Assembly: GCA_024195265.1 (NCBI GenBank)
Contig: JAJLRJ010000010.1
Coordinates: forward strand, 4,002,135 to 4,066,134
Length of the DNA stretch: 64,000 nucleotides
Reading direction: 5' to 3'
Source of the DNA: Dendrophyllia cribrosa
Lineage: Eukaryota; Cnidaria; Anthozoa; Scleractinia; Dendrophylliidae
The position numbers and the translations under genes are program-made. The notes beneath the pieces are model-generated. The model made no database searches and had not been told where the DNA came from. It saw only the letters and a program-made list of their open reading frames with translations. Shown here piece after piece: positions 1 through 10,657 of the stretch (the first letter of the stretch is position 1; each line of letters begins with the position of its first letter).

Positions 1-3
1 CAG

Positions 4-3000
4 TTGACAGAGGCATTTCCATTGTATTTCCAGGATCCTGTTTTGTGGGCCTGTCTTGCTACAATGGCTGCATATGCAAAGAATCTTAACACAGCAGAGA
101 CAGCTTATGCTGCTATTGATGAAGTATGTACTGACTTAAATTGTAATTTTATTGTAAATAGTTTAGATATCTTATTGTACATAGTTTTTTAATTATTACT
201 AGTAACTATTTATTTATTTTAATCTAATTTTTAGAATGTCCCCATATTAGTAAGGGAGATTTCTCCCTGGCTAGGCGGTCTTTTGACATTTAAATAAAGT
301 TTATGATGATGATGACAACAATAATATTTTACTTGAATAAAGAGCAGTTTTTAATTGAGTGTCATAGAGCAGTTTTCAATTGAGTGTCGTAAAACCAAAA
401 CCAAAGTAATTACTCTGACCAATCACAGCAGTCGTAAACAATCCAATGAACCAATCAGAGCTCGAAGCAATTACATGTCGCGGGCGCCAAGCGCGGGAAA
501 ACGCGTGCGAGCAAGTCACGATTGGTTTTGGTTTTACTTCTGATTGGTCGAGAAAGTGGCGCGAGATTTTTTAGCCAATCACAAAGCGTAGTAATGCAAA
601 ACCAAAGCAATTGTGTAATTACTTTCGACAGTCAATTGAAAACTGCTCTAAAACCAAAACCTTTAGTAATGACTCTAGCTAATCAAAACATGCAGAAAAT
701 CCACTGAACCAACCAGAACTTGAAGCAAGCGCGAGAAAATGCATGCGAGTAAGTCACGATTGGTTTTGGTTTTATTTCTGATTGGCCGGTGGGGGGGGGG
801 CACTCCCATATAATTTTATGAGCTATATATATTGGTATGTGCCGCCGTGAATGGTTTTCAGGCAGTTTAGTCTGGGATAGGGTACAGTAATCACAGATTT
901 TTGGTCTAGAATAGGGTATCATTTTCCGCGAAATTGATCAGTTACATGAATTGAAGAGTTTAGTCTAGACAAGATTTACTGGCAAATGGCATTTAAAAAT
1001 CGGCGGGCAGTACGTCATTTTTACTGACCCCTGTTAATTAATAACTGGAAAATAGCGAGTCTGGAATAGGTCTAGGATAGGGTAGGGTTTTTCGGTGTTT
1101 AGTCAAGAATTAGGGTTGCAAAATACAGCTAAAATGGTCTAGTATAGGTTAAGGGTCTCAGAGTCCCAGTGGCACACCCCCACCCAAAAATTTGCAGAGT
1201 ACCCCCCGTGCTGATTGGTTGATAAAATGATTCAATGATGTAATTGTGAAATTACTTTCAATTCCTACTCAACTGAAAACCGCTCCAAACATTTTTTTAG
1301 TTTGCAAATAGTTTGTATTGTATTGTACTATTTGTATTAATGTAAAGTGTCAACACTGGCGTATAAGCCGCACCCCGAGGTTTGAAGCTCAATTTCTTTG
1401 GGAAAAACGTTTTTTTTTTTTTTTAATAAAAACCTTACGTCCGAGAATTGGCTCCACGAAACGTGAACTAGACTTTGCTTCTATCCATCGAATCATCCTG
1501 TATCGAAAAGAAACACAGTTTTTATCGCAGCTACGTTTGCCTGCCATACAAGCTTGGTAACCGTGCAAATTTCTTGAGCACATGCTTTTGTTTAGCCTGG
1601 TTACTCAAGTTTACCAAGATGGCCGCTTGTTCACAGACAACATGGCATTAATTGCAGGAATGGCTACAAGCGACACTTATATCACCAATTATAGAATTTT
1701 TTTCCTACATGTATCAGAAAAAGAAAAATGCAATAAATCACCTAGAATCAAACCCGGAACCTCCTGCGTGCTAACATCCCTCCTTCACCACTAGACCACT
1801 GGGTTGATCCGGCAAACCCAACAAAAATTTAATCATAAAAGGTGACCCTATCCCTAAATGTAACCTAATTGCGAATCTAGCTTAGATCTAATAATCGCTT
1901 TGCCTAGGCCTAATTTTATCTGATAATAAAAGCCTACTTTTGTTCTAATCCAGGCACAAACAAAAAAAAGAGAGAAATGAATGCTCATAAGGTCAGCGGT
2001 TTCCTTTCAACCGGCGAGGAGCCATTCCTGTTTTTAACGGCTATTTCACAGACACCAGTTTACAGACTCTTTTCTTTGGCTTCTTTCGTTTGTCTTCAGT
2101 GTTTCTTCATTGCTTAAAGCTTCAAAATGTCTGACAAAGATAGGGAGCACTGTTTTAACACAGGTATTCTGACAATTTGAGGCTAAATTTTACAATTTAT
2201 AAACACAACACTCATGTTCGTGCTTTTATACATGTTCGATGCAGATTGTTCAATTTGAGTTTTGGTCACGGAGGCGCACTGGCAGCTCTGTTAGACAGAA
2301 AAGACTCATTTTTCTACATCATCACAAGTTAAAGAATTTTTGCTCCACGTTAGTCACCTCTAATAAATAAAATCTTAATTTCGAGGCTCAAAAAGTCTAG
2401 TGAAAAGTATGATAATCTTTCGCAGATGTTCCCGCAGATATAAAGCCACACCCCTGATTTTGAGCAAAAAAATTTGGGCAAAAAAGTGCGGCTTATACGC
2501 CGGTGTTTACGGTAAGTAATACTAACATAAGTACGTCATTCAGTCTTTGGTATATTATTCGTTATAAAAAGAACATTGCATGGTTATGCTTGACAGGCAG
2601 ACAAAGTCCAGTACATAAATCACATCAAGGAGATACCAACAAAGGAAGGAAGGAATGCTGCCATGGCTCTGTTCTGTCGGCAGCCACAAGAAGCAGAAAC
2701 CATTCTACTGCAAGCTGGGCTCATATACAGGGCAATACAGACCAATATTGACCTCTTCAATTGGGACAGGTAAGTAACGAATTTTATTACAGACTTCAGT
2801 GAAATCTATCTATTTATCTCCCTTTAATTGCCTCCATCTAATCAGATGATTATTGCAATTGGTCGGCGTTCTCTTTAAGAATAAATTACAATATAATTGT
2901 AATAATTACAAATTATAAATTAAGAGTCAGTAGTCAGTGACAGCAGCTTCATTGAGGTTTGCCAAGAACATCGTCGTGGTCGGAGGCCGGATAACCCTGG

Positions 3001-4410
3001 AAGGCAGAGCATACCATTCCTTTATAGTGTGAGGAAAGTATGAAAACTTATAATAATCTGTCTGTGAAAACGGTACTCTGTATGCATACATGACAACTTT
3101 CATTGGTGATTCAAGGATTTTTCTCACTTTGGAAAAATTGTATCTTGACACATGTGAAGATATCAATTTTATCTTTACTGTGAAGAGTGAGGATATCAAT
3201 ATCATTACATTAGGTACCTTGTTTGCCCTTATTTATTGTCAAACGAGCTACAAGGTGTTGACAGGTCTACAATCAAAACATCTTATGATCTTCCTTGGAA
3301 ATCCAAGGACATCTTCGGCAATCTTCAGAAAAGTTCGGTAAAATAATGATCGGAAGCATTCATACAACCTTCCGACAATGTTCTAAAATTTTTGGACATT
3401 TTTTGAACAATTTATTGCTTAAAACTTTGTTATTGGTGTTGTTTATATAATAAACAAATTTATACATATCTGCTTGGAGATACAAATTTTCTTTTTTGAG
3501 TGTTTAACTCAACAGTTTTGAGATATCAAATTGAACCAAGAAGAGAAATTTCATGTCTCTGTAGGTGCAGCTGTGTATTATCTTCTGTTTATGTTTGAAG
3601 CTTAGAAAATGTGGGATAATGTTAATGGTACTACCATGTATGATGTTTCTTTGTAGGGCTCTTGAACTTGCTGTAAAACACAAGACTCATGTGGACACAG
3701 TTCTGGCTTACAGACAGAAATACCTGGAAAACTTTGACAGAACGGAAAAGAGTAAACGATTTCTGCAGTATGCACAAGGGGTAAGATGGCATTCAAACTG
3801 TATTGAAAAAGATGACAAAAATGAAATCAGAGGCTCTTCAATTAAATTCTGTTGATGTTTGCAAGGAGTATTTATCTCCTGCTAATTCATAAATGTTAGC
3901 TGACAATTCTGCACAATGTTGACTTTAAAAGGTCTAGGCCCTTAATTTGTTGTTAAAAGTCCCTTTTCAATGTCAATTAAGTGCATAATACTAGCAATGA
4001 TAATTAAATCTAACTCAACTCTTTTATGTTGCTTAAACATCTGATCAAACACTACATTTACATCTTTGCATCTTTTTTTAAAACCTCAACTTGTGGAATT
4101 CTACTGTGTACAAAAGTCACCAAATCTGGTCAAAGCACCTCAGAGTTCATGTGTTCAAGAAAAGGGCAGTTATTGGTGTTGCGGATGTTACAATCGTCAA
4201 CCCCGGGGCATAAAAGGAAAGATTCAAAAGACACTACACAATACCCACACCACAACACTAAGAAATGCCAAAGAATAGGCAACAAAGTGTTGATTTCAGT
4301 ATCACTTGTTTGTGCAGGTTGAAGTTGACTGGGAGAAAATCAATGCCAAGATTGATATGGAGCTACAAAAAGAGGCAGCCAGACCAGGTGCCAAACCATA
4401 CAATGGCTGA
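4..4410 (+). CDS. IFT80: Intraflagellar transport protein 80, C-terminal part (four exons)
   Basis: Exons 4-123, 2597-2769, 3657-3780 and 4318-4410 join in phase and end at TGA 4408-4410, giving 169 residues of a protein that is about 780 residues in vertebrates; the rest lies upstream of the window. The CAG at 1-3 may be the acceptor of the first exon. Diagnostic stretches are [55 protein letters not shown] and a last exon beginning [12 protein letters not shown], which match the alpha-solenoid C terminus of IFT80 that I know from vertebrates. IFT80 is a WD40/solenoid subunit of the IFT-B train that carries cargo along cilia. All introns are GT-AG. Intron 1 (124-2596) is stuffed with transposons. 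The last residues are a short charged tail ending in KPYNG. Identification is firm; only the exact left exon boundary is uncertain. Confidence 0.93.
367..648 (+). mobile_element. Inner MITE with TA target duplication
   Basis: A 282-bp element with ~25-bp terminal inverted repeats: GAGCAGTTTTCAATTGAG at 367 and its near-exact complement ending CTGCTC at 648. It is flanked by TA at 365-366 and 649-650. Removing it together with one TA restores a continuous copy of the outer family member (GTGTCATAAAACC). A TA duplication points to Tc1/mariner-type mobilisation. It has no coding capacity. Confidence 0.8.
786..1210. mobile_element. G-tract/C-tract-bounded repeat with 8-bp target duplication
   Basis: It starts with a run of G (about 790-800), contains several GGATAGGGTA/GAATAGGGTA motifs, and ends in a C-rich block (ACCCCCCG). 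It is flanked by an exact 8-bp direct repeat, CTGATTGG, at 778-785 and 1211-1218, which is one unit of the interrupted MITE. A second copy of the family lies at about 22270-23245. An 8-bp duplication would fit hAT-type insertion; family assignment is inference. Confidence 0.6.
1348..2511. mobile_element. Non-autonomous DNA transposon, ~1.16 kb, in IFT80 intron 1
   Basis: The inverted ends share CACTGGCGTATAAGCCGCAC (1354-1373) and its complement GTGCGGCTTATACGCCGGTG (2486-2505), 19 of 20 matching. The interior shows no transposase-like reading frame. The terminal few bases are imperfect, so the exact limits are uncertain by a few bases. I do not assign a superfamily. Confidence 0.6.
3145..3207. 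repeat. Dispersed repeat (ACATGTGAAGATATCA motif)
   Basis: The segment with ACATGTGAAGATATCA followed by a degenerate inverse (GAGGATATCAATATC) recurs at 11602-11660 in MCCC1 intron 2. It looks like a small dispersed repeat with internal inverted symmetry. It lies in IFT80 intron 2. Confidence 0.4.
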
Positions 4411-5960
4411 ACTCATCGCCACGTTCTGTACATATTCCAGTCTTCTACATAGTGTTACGTTAGACTGATCAGTGTTCTATCAAGGACACCACGAAACCAC
4501 AGGGTCCAAAGTTTGTGTCATTAACCTGCATAAATTTGCATTTAATGTATTCATAAATTTACATTACATCAACACAAGTATGAAATACATCTGCATGACT
4601 TTGCATTTAGTTTGCATAACTTAATAGTCGACCTTTACAATCTACTTAACATAAATTTTCATAGTGAACTTGCATTTAATTTACTTATTAAATTCACATG
4701 AAATCAACCAGATACGACGCAGCTCTTAACAACCTCTAATTTCATTGGACCTGGGTATCACGCAGATCTATTGTTTTCAGGGCTAGGGTCCATTGTTTTG
4801 TCTTTTGTTTTTTTTTCTATTGTTTTCTCAGCAAATCAGAGAAGACCTTGTAAGAGTCTGCGTACTGCCCCAAGTGTGTCCAGTATTTTATTTGCATAAC
4901 TTAGCATAGTTTTGCATGAGCTAATACACCGTTATCTAATAACAAAATTAGAACAAAAAAATAACTGGGAACTACATGCAGTGCAGATGCCTTGGAACTG
5001 TGTACAGTGAACTTACAGGATGTGTAGATATACCATAGGGGTCACAATAGTGGATTAAAACTGTAAACTAGTTGCTAAATTTTGATTTTGCAACAAATGT
5101 TTTCTTGTAGCTTTTTTGTGTATAGTTATAGTTTTATGTATGTTCTCTAGAACTAGCAGCATGGCTAAAAAGAACAATAATTACCTGCACTGATCGATCT
5201 ATGAAATGATATTATCATTTCAAAGATGGATCAGCGCAGGTAATTGCCCATGTGAGTTACACTGATGGGCAAGTTTGAATGCATTTCCATGGACCACACA
5301 TGCAAAGGAAGCCAGGCATTTATCATTAGCTAAGTTGTAGATCTGTTAGTTTAAGTTCAACAAATTCTAATCTAAGGTGTTTTAACTGTGTGGTCTGATG
5401 TAAATATATTAACCTTTTAAAACACTTCCAAGGGAATCTAGAGGTTCTACGTTTTAAACTAGGCAAGATATAGCTTTGTCTGAAGTGGATTGGTGAGAAC
5501 AAAACACCTCCTTAGTTAGCTACTAATTGAAAGGTGTTATGCAAGACTGATAAGCGCAAGTGACTTTTTTCCTTAAAACTGAATTATTGCTCCAAATGAG
5601 CTCCATTTTGACTCAGACTGGTTATCATTTTGAGCAAATGGCTTAAACATTAGCCTATTAGCTCATTACTTTTCGCTAAAAACTGAGAACCAACTCATGC
5701 TGTTGTATGTTTGAATTGAAACAAAAGAAATCAAGCATCAGCTCCTTTTTTTTGTGTTGGTTGCTAAAGTTTTAAACATAAATAATCTAACACATAGATA
5801 GTTTTAGTTTACATAAAACCCTTCTTTTGATTTGTTCTTTAAAGGGGAAAGCCTGTGAGTTTCTGAGCTTAATTTATATTTATTTTGAGAAGTATTTCTC
5901 TCAACTGTGATAGGTTGAATTTTGTTTTTCTATCTGTGTAAAGTACTTGACATAAAAAAG
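4411..5960 (+). other. IFT80 3' UTR or downstream spacer, no gene seen
   Basis: AT-rich sequence between the IFT80 stop and the candidate poly(A) signal at 5967. No conserved reading frame was seen on either strand. Its one clear structure is the 67-nt palindrome at 5179-5245. It could be a long 3' untranslated region. Confidence 0.5.
5179..5245. repeat. Near-perfect 67-nt palindrome
   Basis: The two arms (AATTACCTGCACTGATCG... and its complement) pair at 30 of 33 positions around a single central base at 5212. Mismatches are at 5189/5235, 5196/5228 and 5201/5223. If transcribed as part of the IFT80 3' region it would form a long hairpin. It may be a short foldback element rather than an RNA gene. 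Confidence 0.8.
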
Positions 5961-5966
5961 GTAACA

Positions 5967-5972
5967 AATAAA
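5967..5972 (+). terminator. Candidate poly(A) signal of IFT80
   Basis: AATAAA about 1.56 kb downstream of the IFT80 stop, the last good signal before the opposing MFI gene. It sits only about 30 bp from the complementary-strand signal of MFI. Confidence 0.4.
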
Positions 5973-5998
5973 CTGACAAAGAAATATTATTTTCATTG

Positions 5999-6008
5999 TT
6001 TATTTATT
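5999..6008 (-). terminator. Candidate poly(A) signals of MFI homologue
   Basis: Two overlapping TTTATT words (5999-6004 and 6003-6008) are AATAAA on the minus strand, about 0.8 kb past the MFI stop. With the IFT80 signal at 5967 they place two convergent genes end to end. Confidence 0.4.
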
Positions 6009-6299
6009 CCTATCATTAAAGCAGTCCTGTACAGTAATACAGCTAGATACTATTTACACAAATATTTTAGTTTCTTCATATAAGAAACATCTGAACATTC
6101 AATAAAATATAACATAAAACATTTCCAATTCAATTTAAAAAATATATTTAATGCAAGCTGAACTTGATTCAGTTTTGTGTACAGTTTGGCACTGTTTCCA
6201 CCTTCATAGCAATATTTCACATCTTGCTACACGTAAAAAGGCGAGGCGATTAATGAAAGCCGAATTCCTGAGCCTCTTTGGAGAGCTGTAGTTTTGGGA

Positions 6300-6820
6300 C
6301 TGGTTTGTCTCATTTAAACTTGTCACAATTTTCACTCGATTCATCCAGGGATAGATTCTGACTTCGCCATCTTTCAATTTGTTTGAGTTTTTAGGTGATT
6401 TTACTCCCAACACATCAAGTGATCACTAAACTTGTTGGAATGTCCAAGGTGATTCTACTCATATCATCCACTGGATAAATTCAATCTGTGTCTGTTCATA
6501 GTTTATCAGCTCTCAACACAGTCATTGCCATTTTTCAAGGTGATGTCTCTTCAAACTCATCAAAAGACAAATCATGTATCCATTCCTGCAATTTATAAGC
6601 TAAATTGGCCTTCTTTAAATTTGTGACAGTTTTAAGGTAACGCCCTGAACTCAATCAAGCGATCTGTGTGATGTGTCCATCACATAGATTTTCAGCTTGG
6701 TCTTCTGTAAGCTGGTCTAAATTTCCAAGGTGAATTTACTCTTAACTCATTATTAAAGAGATAAATTCCATGTCTTTATATAATTTATCAGCTTGGCGGT
6801 CTTCGAACATGTCACAGTTT
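6300..6820 (-). repeat. Decayed tandem copies of the MFI last-exon coding segment
   Basis: Downstream of the MFI stop, sequence resembling the exon part for ADKLYEWTQNLSLDELG recurs at about 6762-6791, 6685-6734, 6556-6602, 6466-6517 and 6344-6388, with unit spacing of about 90-120 bp. Recognisable words are TTTATCAGCTTGG, AAGGTGAT and AACTCATCAA. The copies have lost a shared reading frame. Confidence 0.65.
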
Positions 6821-9800
6821 TCAAGGTGATGCCACTCCTAACTCATCAAGAGATAAATTCTGTGTCCATTCGTACAGTTTATCAGCTTGATCTTCCCAGT
6901 CATCTTCCTCAAAAATGTCCTCCGCAGGGACATGTATCGTTGGTGACATTGCCTCCTGTGTGTCAGTCTGCAACAGAAGTCAGCAATAACTAGGAAATTC
7001 ACTTTTGATGATTGTTAAAAGACTTATTATTGTACTAAAATGTTAGTTATAAGGGCATTTTTCAAGTGAGTGTCACGAAACCAAAACCAAAGCAATCGCA
7101 ACTCGAAGGAAATGATGTAGCCAACACCAGCCACAGGAAAACAGGTCATGATCATTGGTTTTTGGTTTTACTTCTGATTGGTTGAGAAAGTGGAGCAAGT
7201 TTTGATCAGCAAACTTGAATAACTTTCAACACTCCAATAAAAACTGTCAATCATTTTATTCTAGTAAGTCAGATAGTAAGTTGTACATTTTATTTGACCT
7301 TGCTGGTTTAACATCGTCTATGTGGAGATGCTTTGTACTACAGAAACCGGGTTAAGCATCCAACCATGTGGACATCTGGGCTTGTGGAGACTTAAAAACT
7401 TTCATTAGTCATTGACATACAGTTTCAGGTAAACAATAATTTTAAGTAGAAGATAAAATACGGGCTTGGCATTGTAAATGCCCATACAGATCGGACGCGA
7501 ATATTAATTTTTATTGTACTTATGAAATGAAACAATGAGTAGAGATCTGCAAAGTTAATGAATACTAATTAGCTGAGCAGGTGTCTGTATCAAAAGTTAA
7601 TTCTACTGTTTAATTATTTATCAACTCAGTTGATTTGTATTGGGGTTTACAGAGGTGTACATGTGACTCAAATACCACCTATTGATTTGTCTTAACTGTT
7701 ATGAATTATTAATGAATTTTATAATTATACTTACTAATTTAGGAGAATCCATTCCATACATTTTCCTCATTTTAGCGACTCTTGCCTTGGCTTGTCGTGA
7801 TCTCCTTACAGGGGATGGATGGTTGTAATCAGTTGGCAGCTTTTTCCTGATTGAAAAATCATTGACTATAGTTCATTTGGTTGAGTAAGCAATAAATCTG
7901 TTTACTATGATTGGGTCCCAAACGAATTCAGAGCTGCAAAGAACCAGAATTTTAAACCAAAAATAATTAAAATTATCGTACCTGTACATTGGTATAGCTT
8001 TGATGCTAGCCACTTGTATTTCCTGTGTCGTAGGTCTGAGTGACAGCAGATCGGGACATTCTTCTACTAGTCTTGGGGTTGCAAGACCGCACTCAACAAA
8101 ACCAAAGATATCGCGCACTATATTCTGCCGTGGTATAGCTACAAAAACAAATCAAAATCAATCCACAAATTAATTTAACTCAATGCAAAACTTGTCTCTT
8201 CGAAAACCTTTTTCTAAGCACATTCATCTTCCGAGACCCAGGGGCATAATTTATAGTAATGTTGGGTGAGACAAAGTAAATTGTAAAAACCAGACAAAAA
8301 TCAATGCAACAAAAGTTTTCAAGAACAGCGAATGAGAACTGGATTTCTAAGGGTGTGTTCCTTTGGGATGATCTGGATCCGGATCACTGATCCAAAATCA
8401 CTCGGATCATGAGGCATCAAAGGAACCGATGAATCCACTCTGGACAAGGATTCGTCAGTTCCTTTGATGCAGCATGATCCGAGTGATCTTGGATCAGTGA
8501 TCAGGATCCAGATCATCCCAAAGGAACACACCCTAATTTTACCAAACCATTTCCAGAAACTTTCATTGTGCCGATTTTTGTGGGTTTTTTACTTTGTCCA
8601 ACTGGACTTACTGCCCCTCCCCGGCAGGGTCTCCGAGGATGATGTTCATTCAAACTGCAATTAAAATTTCAATATACCATCAAGTGTAAGTCTTCTCCAC
8701 ATGTTGGATTTTCCACCTGTTTCTGCAGGGCACTCATCCAGATGGCTTAAATACTTTAATGAGACAAAAAGCAGATGAAAATCAGCTGAAGTGTGTAACA
8801 TTATTTTGATGTTCTTTGTTGTATGTCGAGGTAACAGCTCACATTTGGGGTCGCACATGTGAACAGCATGGCTGCAAAAAATAAGCCAGAAGCTGCAAGC
8901 TGGGGTGGAGTGAGGTTATGCACCTGAGACAATCTCAGTAATTTTTTCATTTCTACCCTGGAAACTGCAGATATCAAATACAGCAATAAAATATGTCAAC
9001 ATGAACTCAATGGCTGTTGACTGCACAAACCACTGATCATGACGGCCGAGAATACAAATTGTACTGTGTATGTAAATTATGTTCCAGAACAGTCTTTCCC
9101 TCAAAGTTGGAAACATTTTTTGATAAATCGCTACTCTTCTTTACTTATCTGACTGGGTTTTAAAGGTCTTTGTATCACTGCAAAAAACCTGCATACCTGC
9201 ATGTAGTCTTTCATTGTTGTCACATCAATTTCATCTGTTATCCTGTCTTTTTCATGTTGACACATGTCAGCTATTAGCTGATCATAAAACTTGCGATTTC
9301 CCATGAGTTTGAGTGAATCACTTGCTGCCTAAAAATAACAACAGTATTGTTCATTTATTTATTCATGTAAATAAAAGTATAGTTTGATAAGAAGGCAAGC
9401 TACTGGCATTGCTCTCATGTCTAGTGTCGGTGATATGTTAGACCAGATGGGCTGGGAATCGCTAAAGAGCAGAAGGAGGGCTTTGTATGATGTTCAAAAT
9501 CCATCACGATCTTTTTGCTCCAGATGGGTTGGATAGAATGGAACCAATCAGAATGCACACACACACACACACACACAACACCCCTTTTGGAAAATTCAGT
9601 TAATCTGATAATCAGAATTTCCAATAACCTTCCATGGGTATTTTCATGGCGCCACTCATTTACCTCTGATGCTGGTTTGATGGCTTTTTTACCGCAGTAA
9701 TACTTGACACCTTGCCCACCACTGTGAATAAAAATCTTAAACATAATGATAGGTGGGAATTCTGCTCCTCCAAATCTGCACGACAGAGAAAAATACAGAT

Positions 9801-10424
9801 AATGATTAGACGCTTCTTTAAATATTGAACAAAAACAATCATGAATCAGTAATTATTAGATGAATAGTTTGACTCGTAACAGTCAAGCTGATCATACCGG
9901 CCTTATTGGTCTCACAGTCCAATGAATTTTGTTTTTTGTACGACTACTCTATATATGTAAGTACATGTACCTGAATCTTACTCTGGCCTGGACTGCAGGA
10001 TCTCGCAAAAGATCTGCTTCAAGAGGTGACACTTTTCTTAAAACTTCGTAAGTTAGAGAATGCTCCTAAAAAAACAACACATTACATGTTAAGTTTACGG
10101 GAAGTTTACAGTTTTGCATCGCTGTACACAAATCGATATCTACACAGTTTCAAAGCAAGTTAAAATTCAGAATTAAAGTCAGTTCTTTTGTTAAAAACCT
10201 ACCGCTGCACATATCGCATATTTAAGCAACTTGAACATTTGTCTATCACGATACGAGCACCAGAACTGCTCAATTTTCCTTGCTGCTGCAATTCTAGTAA
10301 GCCTACGAACAAATTAAAAATAAGCTCGACGAGAACTTCAATGAAGCTTTTCAATGTATTTCGCTGAAAAGGAGCTAAAATCTTACCGTGTAGCAGGAGG
10401 AGCTTCATTAAGATTTTGCCCCAT
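6821..10424 (-). CDS. MFI: Protein MFI / C11orf65 homologue, complete, nine exons
   Basis: Minus-strand exons: 10387-10424, 10203-10302, 9971-10065, 9664-9775, 9197-9328, 8678-8753, 7982-8138, 7735-7846 and 6821-6967. They sum to 969 nt (322 residues plus stop); human C11orf65 is about 313. An IQ-like helix (ARKIEQFWCSYRDRQMF, residues 20-36) opens the protein. It is followed by EVLRKVSPLEADLLRDP, RFGGAEFPPIIMFKIF, KLMGNRKFYDQLIADMC, DRITDEIDVTTMKDYMQ and a WRRLTLDG motif, all in the order found in C11orf65. The human protein has been reported as a mitochondrial fission inhibitor; that role here is by homology only. The start ATG is the only one upstream of the IQ-like region and lies at the divergent promoter shared with MCCC1. 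The acidic C terminus (EDIFEEDDWEDQADKLYEW) is the part copied in tandem downstream. Confidence 0.9.
7049..7250 (+). mobile_element. MITE copy (same family as 367-648)
   Basis: Shares CAAGTGAGTGTCACGAAACC at the left, the internal CTTCTGATTGGTTGAGAAAG and a decayed right end (CAATAAAAACTG). It lies in the last intron of the MFI homologue and is shorter and more diverged than the 367 copy. Confidence 0.6.
8351..8533. mobile_element. Foldback MITE, PIF/Harbinger-like, TAA target duplication
   Basis: A 183-bp element whose halves are inverted repeats over nearly their whole length: GGGTGTGTTCCTTTGGGATG at the left and its complement CATCCCAAAGGAACACACCC at the right. TAA flanks it at 8348-8350 and 8534-8536, the 3-bp TWA duplication typical of PIF/Harbinger. 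It is in the intron between exons 6 and 7 of the MFI homologue and encodes nothing. Confidence 0.75.
9556..9578. repeat. (AC)n microsatellite
   Basis: An uninterrupted CA repeat of 22-23 bases inside the intron between MFI exons 4 and 5. Confidence 0.95.
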
Positions 10425-10636
10425 ATTTAAAGAAGGAATCCACAAAGCCGAGAGAGAAAGAAAGTGAAAAATAAAGCAATAAAGTTAGACACACTTCTCC
10501 AGTGTAAATTTCAGACCGCCATGTTGTTATTCTCCCACAATGCAGCTGGTTGCTATGGAAGCAAACAAAAGGCTCGGGTCAGCAGTTTTCTCTTGGTAGA
10601 TACTTCATATACGCTATTCCTTCTTTTAAATTTAAA
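10425..10636. promoter_or_regulatory. Divergent promoter region of MFI homologue and MCCC1
   Basis: Only 212 bp separate the start codons of the MFI homologue (minus, 10422-10424) and MCCC1 (plus, 10637). A YY1-type word occurs three times near here: GACCGCCATGTT (about 10513-10524, reverse), and AAAATGGCGGC and AACATGGCGGC across the MCCC1 start. No TATA box is evident. This fits a shared bidirectional housekeeping promoter; core promoter positions are inferred. Confidence 0.6.
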
Positions 10637-10657
10637 ATGGCGGCCAACATGGCGGCT
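10637..10657 (+). promoter_or_regulatory. Two in-frame starts in TISU/YY1 context
   Basis: ATG 10637 and ATG 10649 are in frame, four codons apart, each followed by GCGGC. The second lies in CAACATGGCGGC, an exact match to the TISU consensus SAASATGGCGGC known for genes with very short 5' leaders, many of them mitochondrial. Which ATG is used cannot be told from sequence; either leaves the targeting signal intact. Confidence 0.6.

Larger units (their letters stand above)
342..1287 (+). mobile_element. Outer MITE, interrupted by two later insertions
   Basis: The left end GAGCAGTTTTTAATTGAG (342) and the right end at about 1267-1287, whose reverse complement starts GGAGCGGTTTTCAGTTGAG, are inverted repeats. 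The body resumes at 651 (AAACCAAAACC) and again at 1211 (CTGATTGG). It belongs to the same family as the copies at 367-648, 7049-7250, 29370-29510 and 58491-58775. It is split by a second family member (367-648) and by a 425-bp G/C-tract element (786-1210). No clear target duplication is left at its outer edges. Confidence 0.7.
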
